Source: Akebia trifoliata
Taxonomy: Eukaryota; Streptophyta; Magnoliopsida; Ranunculales; Lardizabalaceae
Assembly: GCA_017979445.1 (NCBI GenBank)
Contig: JADQWC010000228.1
Location: forward strand, 426,139 to 490,138
Reading direction: 5' to 3'
DNA: 64,000 nucleotides
How positions within the stretch are numbered: the stretch's first letter is position 1; each line of letters opens with the position of its first letter. The notes below the pieces were generated by a model. It was given only the letters and a program-made list of their open reading frames with translations. It made no database searches and was not told the DNA's origin. This document shows positions 1 through 12,875 of the stretch, piece by piece. The translations under genes and the position numbers were made by a program.

Positions 1-50
1 AAATAAGATATAAAAATAATAAATCTTAAATAGATAGTGGAGTTTTCTAA

Positions 51-285
51 GTGTGTGTTTGGTAACACTTCTGAAATTTGAATGGAGGTGGTCCACCTTT
101 AAAATTCAGACTTCAGAAACTTTATTTTTATTTGTTTCAGTTTAGATTTTATTTTTATTTGTTTCAGTTTAGATTTTAGAACCTAAATTATTCAAAAGTT
201 TTGAACTAGTGATGGGGAGGCGCTGGATGAAAACTTCTTAAGTCTAAATTCTAATTTCAAACTTCAGAAGTGTTACCAAACATAC
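51..285. mobile_element. Foldback MITE, about 235 bp
   Basis: The two ends are inverted copies: TGTTTGGTAACACTTCTGAA near the left end and TTCAGAAGTGTTACCAAACA near the right end. TCTAA lies directly outside both ends (46-50 and 286-290) and reads as a target duplication. There is no coding capacity. The superfamily is not certain; the TGTTTGG start is common in hAT- and Harbinger-like MITEs. Confidence 0.7.
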
Positions 286-1019
286 TCTAAATATTTGGAT
301 ATGACTACTATGAAAATTTTAATATATATACCCACAATTTTTTTAAAATTTCTTAAGTATTGAAGTCAAATTGTAATCAAACCATTCTCGTATTGCATTT
401 TTATCATTTTTCAATTTTTAAACGAACTACTACATATATATTTTGAATTGTCCTCGAATTAATCCCGTAATGTTTTTTGCCACACACGGAATTGCTAACT
501 ATGGCCACAAGTGTGTGGTGAAACTGTACTCTGATTAGTATTATCTTTGATATTTAAATAGGAATTTGGTTTACATTAAGATTGTTTTGACTATTTTACT
601 ATTAGATTTTGATTTTTTTATGTAAATGTTCTTCGGCTTAATATAGTTGAATCTAGAGGTATAACATAATTTAATATTTTATCACTTTTAGTGATAATTA
701 ACAACTACTGCCGGCTTCAAGAGTTTGAAGAAACCTTCCATGTATTTTACTACTTATCTTAAATTTATAAGCATACCCTTCCACGGTTTGGTGAATACTT
801 GAGTTACCCATATATTTTCAAATTGATGACATGCCCCCTTGACTTCCTTGACCTCTGTCTTCTCTATTAGAAAAATAAAAATGATCTAAATGCCCTTGTC
901 TACAACCCTCAAATAAAAACCTTGATTTTTCTTCCCAAAATTAGTCATTTTCAACTACTTGTGTAAATTGTTTTACTCTACTCTTTAAAAGGGATACAAC
1001 GAATGGGTATTGGATCAAT
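286..1019. other. Intergenic, nothing recognised
   Basis: AT-rich sequence to the left of the duplicated block. I see no reading frame, clear repeat or RNA gene. Confidence 0.5.
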
Positions 1020-1061
1020 ACCATTGCAATACCGATCAATTTTTTTTTAAAACATGTACCC

Positions 1062-1349
1062 CACTACGTGAAAACTGGAAAATTTGACAGAAAAATTGAC
1101 AGGCCAAGGGTCACAAATTTTAGAAACTGAATTTTGACGGTCTAAGACCATCGAAATTCTTGATGTTCCCAGATTTGACGGCTTAGAGCTGTCGAATTTC
1201 TCCCATCTTTCATTAATTTGATAGTTTCGGACCGTTGAAAAAAAAATTTGACTATGAAAAATTCGAAACCAATTTGACCTCTTGGTCCGTCGAATTTTAT
1301 GAAATTTGACGGCCCAAAGCCGTCAAATTTGGGCTTTTTTCACATTGTG
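1062..1349. mobile_element. CACTA-type MITE, 288 bp
   Basis: It starts CACTACGTGAAAA and ends TTTTTCACATTGTG, matching the termini of the two large CACTA elements in this window. CCC flanks it on both sides (1059-1061, 1350-1352). Block B has the unoccupied site with one CCC (38519-38521). The interior is about five imperfect palindromes of the form TTTGACGG-spacer-CCGTCAAA, the sort of subterminal repeat bound by CACTA transposases. It has no coding capacity and must depend on a transposase supplied elsewhere. Confidence 0.88.
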
Positions 1350-4110
1350 CCCGATCCAATCAAATTAATGAATATGTGAACTGAATCCAATCTATTTCAT
1401 TTCATCCTTAATCCAAAATCGATCTGAATACATGCCTTATTTTAAAATTATCAATGTACATAAAATTTTAAAAAAATCTACTTTCCAACTACAAATATAA
1501 AGGGAAATTAGACAGATTAAAACGTTTTATCTATATGTGTTTATATGAAATTAAGAATAAAAAAAATTATTAAAAATATGTTCGAATCAGATTATTTTAG
1601 GAGAGGATTGTGATACATCCGAATCCAATCCGAAATTGTTTCGGATCTAAGATTTTAATCCAATCCAAAAATCTAATTTTTCATGTTTTTCGGATTGGAT
1701 TTTGTTCAAGCTAGTTCAAACGTCGGGTTTATTTTGGATCATTGCTAGCTCTGCTCTTTAACCTTAAGAGTATATCCATTTCAACCTTAAAAAGGTTATT
1801 TGATAAAAGATTTTACATATAAGAGGTTGAACATAACAGGTTTTGGGAAGAAAATTTCAAGGGTTTTTTATTATAGGTTGAAGAGAATGAAATTTAGCCC
1901 ATTTCTTAATGATATATTATAGAAGTTCAAGGTTACAAATAAAACTCCTAGAGAACATCCCAACATGCTTAAAGCCAAGAGAGACTCAAAATATGAAATA
2001 AGGTTTTTTTCGTACATCTTTTACCCTATTATCAAAATGTGATGCCAAATAATTCCCCTCAAGCCCTCGGTTGCTTAATTTTGATTAAGTCATGTTACTT
2101 CAATGTGACATGCAAATAGTCTACAAATATTAGCCTCTACTTCACAATATGGTCAATAATGACTAATAGCACAATGATTATCTACCAAACCAATATACTC
2201 AAACAATAGGAAAATAGGGTTTCATTTACTTATGTAGGTAAAATCAGATTAAAACAATACATATAGGGTTTAGGGTTTAATTTCACTATAAATTCTTAAC
2301 CTAAACTTATCAATGAAGTTTGTAACCATAGCATCTGATCGAAAGTTCGAACTAGTGACTTTCTTAGGTCATGTAATTATGTTGGACCTAGGAATCATGT
2401 TTAATTCCTATGAATATGATGAAACTGAAAAAATAATCGAAGCGAACAGATAGACAAACAATCACAATCAAAATTTATTGCTTCCCTACTTATTTTTAAT
2501 AAAATCAAGACTAGCCATGATCATACTAGACTACGTCCAACCCATGACAAGGTCATACCTTATTTATTGGTAGAAAGTAATGTTTCAAAATCTTAGGTAA
2601 CATGTTGAATGATAAAAATGTTTCGATTTCATCTTGATGTTTCTGAAAAATATCAAAATGGAATGAAAATTTGCACCTTTCAAGTGACATTTAACAACTC
2701 AAGGAATTACAAATCAAAGAGAGTAGTCGTATCCAAGAAGGAATTATATTTCCTTAAGAGCATTATAATTAAGGCCACCTTAAGCCTACAAAGCTTAAAA
2801 TACACACAAAAATCGAATTTAAATCTATAAAATTCATGTTGTTTTAAGAATGTGTACCTTGATCAATGTTAATTGGAGATGTTGTAAGTTGTAATATTAA
2901 TTAATGAAAGTAGGGCTGTCAATGGATTGGATCATACCCGAAATCCGATCCATTCCAGTATGATAACTTTGGGTCTGGATCAATTATTAAGATTTTAATA
3001 TCTTATTGGATCGGATCTAGATTGACAATGTCTCGATCCAATAAGGACCCGTTCGATAAAATGTTAAAAAAATTACATAATTATATTATATATTTGCTGA
3101 AGGGTTAGGATCCTTTGACTCATAAAAAAAACACGTGATCGCAACCATTTAAACACAAAATCAAATGGTATAGATTTATCTTCGGGATACATATCTCCTA
3201 GAATTGTGTTATCAAGATACACATAAATCTCAACTGGATTTTGTATCTAAACAGTTGGGATCATGTGTTTTCTCATGAATCAACAGATCCAAACCCTTTG
3301 CTTAAATATGTAGAATTGATTTAGTTTCATTTATATCAAATAGGATCCCGATAGAATTACCATACTTCTGTATAAAAAGTTGTCTTCAAAGAGGCATGAC
3401 CTCATCTTCCTAAGGATTCTTCTTGAAATCACAACTCAATTCATGTGGTTGATAATTTCTTTTTTCAATATGAGGCCACCAACATCAACTAGAAGCATTC
3501 CAAGACAATCCCAAACACAAAATATTTTATGGTCAAATGTTTCATTCCAATCTAATATGTTCTAACGAAACATTTCAATGGCATAAAATTTTCTTTGTAT
3601 CGCCTTCTTTCAAGCAATTCAATTGCCATCAAAACATTTTGGATGGTTGAAGCTAATTCTTGTATGATCGGATTGTTTAGATATCCCAATTTAATAAAAT
3701 ACATTATACATTGAGTCGTGATAATATGAATGCCTTCCATCACATAACCGTAGATCTCTTACCTCGGGATATGCAAAACCACAAATCTTTTTCTTGTATA
3801 TCCCAAGGTATTTGATCTATGGTTTTATAATGGGGGCATTTGTCAGAGGGGAGTGTCATATTATAGATTAGAGAGATGAGAAAAGAAAAATGATTCCTCT
3901 TTTATCACCAGAGCAAGAACCAAGTATTTTAATCTTATATAAGAAAACTTCAACCATCTCCATCGAAAAGCCATTGTAAATCTAAAGATTCCTGAACACA
4001 TAATAAATAAAAATCAAATAAGAATATAGCATAAACAGCCCAACATCTACAAAAAAGAGAGAATACGGTGTAAACTCATAAATAAATAAATAAAAACGTA
4101 ATAGAAAGTG
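1350..4110. other. Block A left part, no gene
   Basis: Sequence shared with B 38522-41130, except about 2215-3170, which is present only in A. No coding sequence is recognised. The short open frames at 2609-2830 and 3380-3565 show no family resemblance. At about 2910-3060 there is a degenerate GGCTGTCAATGGATTGGATC-type intergenic repeat of the kind common in plant genomes. Confidence 0.5.
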
Positions 4111-4126
4111 AGAGAATAAGAACCAG

Positions 4127-5355
4127 GAGGTGGGTTAGAAAACATCATCTAGTTAATTGGAAACAAGTTTGTTCAGACAAGAAAAATGGTGGTCTTGGGG
4201 TTAGGAGACTCGGGATAATGAACATGGCTTTGAGGGGGAAGTGGTTATGGAGATTTAGATTCGATGAGAATAGTTTGAGGAGAAAAGTCATACAAGGAAA
4301 ATACGGAGCAAGGCGAACGGGGTGGGAGAGTGGACCAGTTAAACATGCTCATGGTTGTGGGATGTGGAAAGGCATCATGAAGATCATTCCTTTGCTCAAG
4401 TCGAGAATCAAATTCAAAGTAGGGCAAAGGAATAAAGTAAGATTTTGGGAGGATATATAATACAACAATCAGCCTCTTATGGAGGTATTCCCTTCCTTGT
4501 ATTTCATATCCTTAAAAAAAAGGTTCCCAATCGCATCTTTCTAACGAGATGTAGGTGGAGAATGGGCTTGGGACTTTGGGTTTTGAAGAGGTATTGACGA
4601 CTTGGAGTTGGTAGAAGTTGGCAGATTAATTGATGAAGCTTTGAATATCGACCTTTGCTTGGGTAGGGAAGACGAGAGAGTGTGGATGACAAGTTTTCGA
4701 TACGTTCTTTCTACCATCCTTGTGTAATAATGGAGATAATTCTTTCCCTTATGTCTCAATTTGGGGACCAAAGGTGCCAAGTAACGTTGTTTTTTTTTCA
4801 CTTGGACGGCATCGTTAGGAAGGATACAAACGGTGGGTTTTTTGATGTGGCGTGGGTGGTACAGGGTAAGTTGTTGTGCCCTATGCATGAATAATGGAGA
4901 ATCCTCAAATCATCTTCTCCTTCATTGCAAATTTTCTCATGGTATTTGGGCACATTTCTTTAAGTTGTATGGAATCCTAACTTGTCTACCAAAAACAATA
5001 AAGGACCTTTTCACGTGTTGGTCGTCGATTGGGTATTCTGTTAAAGGCACGAGGAGATTGTTGTGGAGCATTACACCTTTCGCAATATGTTGGGGGCTGA
5101 GGTTGGAGAGGAATAGACACATTTTTGAGGGGAAACAAATGGATGGCATAGATATGATTGTATCTATTTTGGGTATTTTGTCTTGTTGGTCTAAAGTTTA
5201 TAAAGAATTTAGAGGGCTGTTTTTCGAGGATTTTATTTACAATTAGGATGGGATTCATTGTGTTTCTCGTGAGTAACGTCTTTTGTAAGGTCTTGCTAGA
5301 TTGGTCATCTCGACTAGCCTAGCTTTGATTCATGAATAAAATATTACTTATCAAA
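4127..5355 (+). mobile_element. 5'-truncated LINE with 16-bp target duplication
   Basis: AGAGAATAAGAACCAG occurs at both edges (4111-4126 and 5356-5371) and once in block B (41131-41146), so this is a clean post-duplication insertion. The body encodes, in broken frames, the tail of a plant L1-type reverse transcriptase. One part (about 4170-4460) has the GGLG..RRL..MN.AL.GKWLWRF pattern. The other (about 4833-5246) has the zf-RVT Cys/His region and the terminal ERN..IFEGK stretch. The 3' tail is TTATCAAA rather than a long poly(A). It cannot be autonomous. Confidence 0.9.
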
Positions 5356-5756
5356 AGAGAATAAGAACCAGAACCTCAAGGACCACCACTTTTGTTTAGG
5401 AAACAATAAAGAACCACCAAATCTTTTCATAAGAAGAATTTTTAAGAGATGGTATGCATTCAAACTAGTTTTTCCTATTTTTTATGAACCTAGGTAAAAC
5501 CAATGAAGAGGAAAGAAACTGCCCCCGACATGTGCAATTACTGTACTGTGTCTCTCCTTCTAATTGCCCAAGACATCACGAATAACCTCTGTAAATGTTC
5601 CATTGTATTACTTATAGCCAGGACAAAGAGCCCAAGCACAAAATAAGTCCACAAAACCATGGATGTTTCATCTCTTCTACTAAACAAGAAGCAACAGAAA
5701 CATTATCGTAGTATTTGCAACAAAATTAAAAGCTTTAGTGGTAAAAATGGCTTAAA

Positions 5757-6139
5757 TTAGAAACCAGCCCATCCAGTAGGCTGAGAAGCTTGTTTGTTTC
5801 CTTCGCTCTTTGGGTCTCCAAATCGCTGAGAGTTATTCCCTTGAACTAGAGTTTTCGATATCTGAGAGCTAGCAGGGACTGCTCTGAAACTATCTGATTC
5901 GAAACCCCAAATGTCAATAGTTCCAGAACTAAAGCCAACTGTGGACTTGTTCTGCTGCCCATTCATTGTTTGAACCGATGACTCTTTGGAGTTGTTCTTC
6001 GATAAAGGTGGTTGTTGACTTGTTGTGGTTTGGGTTCTACCGCGAATGCCTGCCATGGCTTGGAGTCCGGGTATGGGGAAATGTTTCCGAATATTCCCTG
6101 CTGGAGTTCCCCTATGGTTCCTTCATTCTTCGCCCTTGG
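5757..6139 (-). pseudogene. 3' terminal exon of an unidentified minus-strand gene
   Basis: The minus strand encodes a Ser/Gln/Asn-rich C-terminal tail ending SQPTGWAGF and a TAA at 5757-5759. A plausible splice acceptor (TCACAG) precedes base 6139. The tail is split by a frameshift near 6020-6060: the upstream part reads PRAKNEGTIGELQQGIFGN in one frame, the downstream part in another. The rest of the gene is absent. The composition resembles the disordered tail of plant AAK1/NAK-like kinases, but I cannot confirm that. Block B holds a shorter copy (46356-46601). It sits head to head with the PRPP synthetase fragment, both lacking 5' parts. Confidence 0.5.
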
Positions 6140-6700
6140 CTGTGACAAGGAATACAAATATACACACTGTTAGAACACAATTTTGAATTAAATCTTGGAC
6201 AAGACCAAGATGACTTTGACAGGGTGAATTAGCCACCTAAGTACCACATTCAAAACCAGAGTCATCTTGTCTGCGATTTTGAAAAACTAATCCATTTTTG
6301 AATACTTAAGCTACCTTTTTTTTTTTTTTTTGTAATGGGTTTAAGTGTGAAGGAGAGGTTTTGGTCCCATGTATGTGGAATTAGTGTATTACCACATTAA
6401 ATTTACCACTATAGAAGAATTTAACAATTAGAAGTGAAAGTAGGTTGAGAAGGCATACCAATAGCAAAATGGAAAAATTCTAGACTTAATTATCCTAACT
6501 ATAAACTGAATCCCACCTAAACAAGAATTCCTTTAAGAACACCCTCTTTAAAGTCCTTCAAAACTTTACACCACTAAAATAAATATATAAAAATAAGAAG
6601 TAAGAATACTAATGATGCATGCAAGATAGTTTCAGACAATGTCTATATATTAATATTTATATCTTGCTTCAATGGTATGTTAACATTATGGGAAATGTAG

Positions 6701-8409
6701 GGACTATTACCAATGCTGCTGCCTCATTACACCAAGAGGGCGCAAGAGCTGTTTATGTATGTAGTACTCATGCTGTTTTCAGGTATTTGTCTCTTCCATT
6801 TTTTCATCAATTTAATTATTTTCATGAACAAAACTTCACCTGAAAACTAAGTTTCAAATGATTGCTAGTCTCACAGCTGTTGGAACTTAATAATCACAAT
6901 TTACAAAGACACAAAGAATCGAAGGCAGTAGATGATTCATCCGTTAACAAATGAGTATTGCATTGATATATGGCTATAAGGAGTTGTGGCTAAAACTAGA
7001 ATGGATGCTCTCTCGAACTAACATTGAATGTGATAGATCTAGGTTATGAGTGAGAAAAAAGTTAGAAGCTTCTGGTGTGCATTGGATTTCAACCCAAACT
7101 ATTTAACCCTTATAATCTTAAAAGAATCAACTAAATCTTGAGAATTTCTTTTAGTTTATTGCTAAATAAAAACATGAAAACTAGATAGATTTCAAGAAGA
7201 AACTTGTCAACTTTTAAAAGCATGTAGAGTTCTTCAAGTACTATATTTTGGTCTTCATTGCATGGACACTTCTAAAAGGGTTAAGTACCTGCATTGGTTT
7301 CCAACACTCCTCAAACTCTTGTGTGACACTTCTAAATTATTTTTTCTTCCCTTAGTCCCGTACTCCTTGGCATTTGTCCACCTAGTAATGTTCTTACGAG
7401 GCCAATCTTGGATGCTTTCAGCTTATAACTCCAAATTGTACTACCCTGTTGACATATTGGATTTGTGGAGATAAGAGTATTTGATACTTTGTATTAGAGT
7501 CAGACATGACAAAAGGTGGCCATATCTATGAGGTTAGTATAAATGTTTAAAATATGTCCTCTTTGAAATATTGTCCTTCTTTTTCTTTTCTTTTTTGTAT
7601 CTCCCAAACAGAAAGAGAATCCTTCAAATGAAGAATACTTGAAATTTAAGGCAACTGTTGTGGATGGTATTAGAGGGATAGTGGAATATTTTATTTATTC
7701 ATTTATTTTTGTAAGGAAAAAATAGATGAGCTTTGAATATTGATCTTTGGGCAGGCTGAGCCTGACTAGATTTTGTCTAGACTTGGCTTTCTTGCTTGCC
7801 ACCTGTATAAAGACGCCTCTCATTTCTCCCTCAAATTAATCACCAATTCCATTTTATATGTGACATTCCCTGAATAACCCGATAAGATTGTCTGGCTGAG
7901 CTTCACAGCTGCCTCAGTTTCTATCATAAGACAATAGGTTTAGTTGGAGGTAGAGGGAATGGGATGTTAATAATGCTTATCCTTTCGCTATTGAGTAGAA
8001 CATGAAAAACATGGAAAAAAAAAAAAACAGAGATCAGTTTTGTTTTTATCTATTAGCCTATGCTACTCTTTTGGGGTGCACTGATTTTGTAACCCCAGAT
8101 TACCTGAATGGATAACCTGCTGTGGAAACTAAGTGCAATCCATTTGTTCCCCAAACATGTTGTTTTCCCTTAAATTGAAGCAATTATTTCTCCCAATTTG
8201 ATTCTTGAATATGGTTTCTATTTGTAGCCCCCCAGCAATTGAGAGGCTGTCTGGAGGACTCTTTCCAGAAGACATAATTACAAACACTATTCCAACAGCA
8301 GAAAAGAATTACATTCCTCAGCTGACTATACTCTCAGTGGCAAACCTGCTTGCCAGAGGTTATTTGGCGTGTTCATGATGATGGCTCCTTGAGTAGCATG
8401 TTTCAGTGA
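6701..8409 (+). pseudogene. Ribose-phosphate pyrophosphokinase (PRPP synthetase), last two exons
   Basis: PRPP synthetase makes phosphoribosyl pyrophosphate from ribose-5-phosphate and ATP; plants have plastid and cytosolic forms. Exon 6701-6782 encodes GTITNAAASLHQEGARAVYVCSTHAVF, adjacent to the PRPP-binding loop region. It ends at a GT donor in the phase of the next exon. The last exon, 8228-8409, encodes PPAIERLSGGLFPEDIITN and the conserved QLTILSVANLL stretch. One extra C near 8353 (compared with block B) shifts the frame, so this copy is broken. All upstream exons, including the ATP-binding part, are missing, so it is a fragment, not a gene. The intron, 6783-8227, holds nothing else recognisable. 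Confidence 0.85.
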
Positions 8410-9197
8410 CTTTTGTCTCGTGTTTTTTTTTTTTTTGGCTAATTCATTATAGTGTCTCATTGGATCATTTCTCTTTAGTTCAGAATCAGGCTTTGACCAA
8501 CAACCCATTTCATGAATAAAGTGTGACCAATTAGAGAAACACAGTTTTGGGTTATGTTATGAAGTATTGTTTTTCTTGTTGAAGGAATGATGAGCTAGAA
8601 TGAGAGGGAACAGGTTCTCAAAGAATATATTTTGACAAAGTAGATTCTTGGCCTCTGTTTTCCAATAGTTGAAGTTAAACTATGGACAGCATATTTAATG
8701 TTATATAGCTAATACTTCAATACAATTGTTGTTGTATGCGAAATTCTGTCTCTTCTGAGCAAATTTCACATGTGATGCTCTTCTATTATCATATTTATCG
8801 AGACTTGTTCATCCCTTTTGCTTACATATTGTGTAATGGCTCGTCATCAATTATGAAAAAGGTTTTTTTTTTGTTTCTTCTAATTGTTATCAAGGCAGTA
8901 CATGAAAGGTCACAACTACATAGAACCCAACATGTGATTGTTGGTTTGTGAATCAAATCATGAAATTGAAGGTAACATAATTGTATGAGCAGAATTAATT
9001 TTGAATAAAATCACTGACTCAATTGTGTTTTCCAAAGTAGTTCATTCAACACCATACTAACTCGACTGTAAATGATTAAAGAACTGACCCACAAACATAC
9101 TGTTCCGACATATATAAGTAACCTTCAACATAGATTATTAGGATCTTGAATTCCCCATATCTAGGTCTACACACATACATATAAAACTGTTGAACTT
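8410..9197. other. Spacer between PRPP synthetase fragment and kinase; empty CACTA site
   Basis: No coding sequence seen. The TAA at about 9054-9056 is the unoccupied form of the site where block B carries the 6.2-kb CACTA element. Confidence 0.7.
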
Positions 9198-11563
9198 TCA
9201 ACCAATTGAACTAATGAAGGATGAAGGGTTGGGGGGCACCGAAACTTCGATGGATCCTTGCATCATTTGTGTAACTTTATTCATTGTAGGTCTAAGCGAT
9301 GGCTCCTCCTGAATGCACCAAATTGGTATCATCACAAGCTTTTCCAACCTTGTCATGTTGTCCATTGCCTCATCTTCACTCTCCACTAACATATCCAATC
9401 TTCCTTCTTTAAAGCAATCATAAGCCCTATCCATCAATATCATCTTGTCTTCATCTTTGAGATCTATTTCAATGTTCTTCCGACAACAAATGATTTCCAA
9501 TAACAAGATTCCGAAGCTGAAAACATCCAATTTCACCGTGATAGCCAAGTTTTTGAACCATTCAGGGGCAACATACCCTTTAGTCCCCATAATACCCGTA
9601 TTAGTATGAGACTGATCAGATTTCAAAAGCTTTGCTAATCCAAAATTGGAAATCCTCGCAGTAAAAGAGTAGTCAAGATGTATGTTTTGAGGCTTAATGT
9701 CACAATGAATGATTTGGGTGCTACACTCTTCATGTACGTGAGCCCTCTCGCGATTCCAAATGCAATCTGCATTCTTTGGTACCACTCTGGCGTTGAACTT
9801 CCAACGAGGAAGCTCACTAAGGAGCCGTTGCTCATGAACTCGTATACCAGAAGCCGGTGTGATCCGTCGTTGCAGAGTCCTAATAGTTGGACTAGATTCT
9901 TGTGATTGGTCCGGCTGATATCAGTTACTTCAGCTTTAAATTCTTGCTCACCTTGTTTAACCTTGTCTAACTTCTTAACCGCTACCAAGTTTCCACCATC
10001 CGATGCCATCACCCCTTTATAAACTGTTGCGAAAGCACCACTACCTAATTCTTCTTTAAAGCCATCTGTAGCTTTTTCAAGCTCTTCGTATGTAAAACTT
10101 CGCAGATTCATCCCTGGCGTGATTTGGCCCGGGTGAAGTTTCTTCAATTTCTTACGGTAGGTGAAGAAAACAAAGAGAGAAATCAATGACAGCATCATGA
10201 AGTTCAGAAACACCGAGCCTCCTAGAAGAAGTGACCCAATAAGGATCAAAGTCGAACGATGTTTCTTCAATAAAATTATAACCGGAGATGCTGAAGAATT
10301 ATCTTTGCTTACTTTGATCAGGACTTTTCCTTCAACACTAGAATTAATCCTCCCACTTGGAGCTTCAACTTCCAACAGTTTCCATCTCTAAAAATGGCTA
10401 CTGCACAGAAACAATCACTCAAGCAAGCTTCTCTGCACCAATCCTCGTTTGCCGATTTATACCATTCAAAGGCGGAAGGTAGCCAATCGCTGTTCATCAT
10501 TTCCTTCATGTCAAATGGAGACGAATCTTGCGATCCCTCCTCGCAGCTTTGCGAAATGAAAATTTGTTTGCATCCTTTTAACTTGTTATTATGATCCAAG
10601 TAGGTATACCCGGGTGGACATTCACATCCATGTCTCTGATTCTCATCTAATCTGCAATAGCTGTTAAACCCCACAAGCCCCGCTTCCTTTATTCCCCGTA
10701 ATGCTCGTACAAATATTTGAAGGTATGTAGCACATGGTGGACCACGACTGTGGCCATTGTGCCTAAAAACTCTATCATAATCAAGTGTTCCTCTTTGGTA
10801 GAAATCGTTTTTGTTTGTTGGAATTGCGCTAGATTCTGTGAGGTTAAATAGGGTGGTTCCATTTGCTGTCGTAAGGTAAATTTGGCCGGACTCATTGAAG
10901 ACCATGTGAGCGGCCATTTGTTGAGTCCAGCTTAACCAGTAATAATTGTAAAAATCGTCAGTTGGGAAAGCAATTGTGTAAAGCACAAGATTACCCTCGG
11001 TTTGAGACCGAAGCTGAAACCTTCCACTCGAGTAATCATCGCTTTCTATCTGATGAGAAACAAGTGTGCTTCCTTGATTCAATATCTGTGTAGGCTATTG
11101 GGTGTCAGTGGGATCATCAAAGCTTGCCCATATATTAATACTGTTTCGGCTCACGAGTACTAAATTCCCAGTGTCGAGCATAGCTGCATAAGCGGCTCCG
11201 CTTCCCATGAATTCTGCTTTCCAAATCTCTCTGCCTTGAGGGTCGTTCAAAACGAGTTGACCATCAGTAGTTAGCTCAACTTTTGATCCTCTGTGCACCA
11301 AATTTGCTCCATTTTGCAGACCAAACTGTGGTCTTGTCAGGTACTTTGTTGAACCAGATTGCAAGCAAGAAACCTTTGATCCCTATGGGTTGGAACCGAA
11401 AAGCAAAATCACTTGCAGGTGATGTCCATGAAGAGTTGTCATTTAAAGCAGATAGAGATGAGCCCAAGCTAATGTTTTGGTAAGTCTGAGATATGGTAAA
11501 TAGTGGTAGGTGAAGAAGAAAGAGAAACAAGAAGTGCAGTATACGATGAATGGCGGAAACCAT
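9198..11563 (-). pseudogene. G-type lectin S-receptor-like kinase pseudogene, copy A (LECRK/RLK1-like)
   Basis: An intronless gene of normal family layout. It has a signal peptide from the ATG at 11563 (hydrophobic LFLFLLHLPLF), a bulb-type lectin domain, an EGF/PAN-like Cys-rich region, one membrane segment (LILIGSLLLGG), and a kinase domain with [25 protein letters not shown] (non-RD) and APEW. In intact relatives it is a plasma-membrane receptor kinase. Here it is broken: an extra T near 11314, an in-frame TAG near 11095, a frame change near 10745 shared with copy B, another near 10360, and one in the catalytic region near 9715. The DFG motif reads NFG, losing the Mg-binding Asp. Confidence 0.9.
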
Positions 11564-12025
11564 TGAGGAAACTATCAAGAGTAGGAGAAGCAAAACAAAA
11601 GCTATGGAATTACTTGATTTATAGGCATGAAACTTGGATTAGAATCTCACTAGAAGATGAGAGACAAACATAGAGAAGATATCATGAGAGAGTTCATTAG
11701 TTCTCCAAGTTATTGGAAAGATTGCAGCACTATATATAGTGAATCCTTATCAGTGCTATAAGAAACAGATGTTTGGCTGCCCTAGCAATTGATTTCTATA
11801 GTTGATTTTGTTTTCAAGTATTTAAGGTATCAAAAAGACCCCATTTTCTGAAAATCTTTCAAACAAATGACCTGGTGAACATAGTCCAATAAGAAAATCT
11901 TTCCTTATTGGACAATTTTGAGCTTTTTTTTCTCAATGTTTTAGAAATGAGTGTCATGTCATCTTCATTGACGCACAAAATGAGATCAAAGCAAGTAACA
12001 GACCAAATGGCCCTGGTGAAGATAG
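11564..12025. other. 5' flank of kinase copy A
   Basis: Upstream region shared with block B (57006-57465). No separate gene. A TATATATAG stretch near 11740 could be a former TATA region; this is weak. Confidence 0.4.
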
Positions 12026-12434
12026 TGTCAGACTAAACCCTTTAATCCGAAGTATAAATCAAACAAGAACACAAGAATCTCACGCGACACAAGATATACG
12101 TGGTTCGGTCAAAGCATCAACCTACGTCCATAGGCGTAAACGGCGATTTTACTATATTAACCAAAGAAGAACTAGGTTACAATTTCTCTCTGTCTCTCGT
12201 ATATGTCTCACCACACTTTCGGGTTTCATCTCTTACCTTTTATATACTTAGAGTTATAAAGATATTAAACGGGTCAGATCCAAAACCAAACCAAATGGGC
12301 CCAATGTTAAACGGGTGGGGAAACCCCACACATTACCAATTAAATAGGTCATGCGGGTTGTTAACGGATTATTAAAAGATTCGGTTTGAATCCACGACAA
12401 TCCCATATACAAGAATAGAAGACATAACCCAACA
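12026..12434. mobile_element. Solo LTR, 409 bp
   Basis: The ends are TGTCAGAC and CCCAACA. The 5-bp flanks are GATAG (12021-12025) and CATAG (12435-12439). Block B has the empty site with a single CATAG, so the left copy has mutated by one base. Inside is the TACGTGGTTCGGTCA...CCTACGTCCATAGG motif seen in many plant LTRs. No internal retroelement region is present, so recombination between LTRs probably removed it. Confidence 0.85.
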
Positions 12435-12715
12435 CATAGTGATGTTGAAATGTTAAGGGAGTGTTTGGATCGAAATGCAGAACCTAATTCCTGATTCTGA
12501 TTATGGATTAATTGTCTTAAGTGAACTATAAAAACTGATTTCCATAATCCTAAATCTCCTTCGTTTACACTTTTTTTGAAATTTGATTTTACAATTCGAA
12601 ATCAGAAGCTCGTTTGGTTAAAATTGTTTTTGAAAAACTAATCTTAATAGAAAAAATTACTTCATTAATTTTCAATAAAATTTCATGGTCAATAGGTATG
12701 TTTAAAGAGTCGTGA

Positions 12716-12875
12716 TGGGGTGACATTGGGATTTATTAAGATTTTCACCTTTCTGACATAGGGTGCGCACATAACCGTAGTTGTGTTCCTTGAGATATGA
12801 GTAAAAGCATCCACGGTCATGTGTGCAACTTCACGTCAGAAATGTGAGAATCACAGTAAATCCAATGTCACTCCA
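12716..12875. mobile_element. Foldback MITE, about 160 bp (copy A)
   Basis: Nearly the whole length is one inverted repeat: TGGGGTGACATTGG at the left and CCAATGTCACTCCA at the right, with further pairing inward around TTTCTGAC/GTCAGAAA. It is present at the same place in block B (57749-57909), so it predates the duplication. Confidence 0.75.

Noticed and set aside
2263..2281. Telomere-like repeats (AGGGTTTAGGGTTT)
   Set aside because: Only two units; common by chance and as a promoter motif in plants.
4245..4888. Several overlapping minus-strand frames
   Set aside because: They are shadows of the plus-strand LINE sequence.
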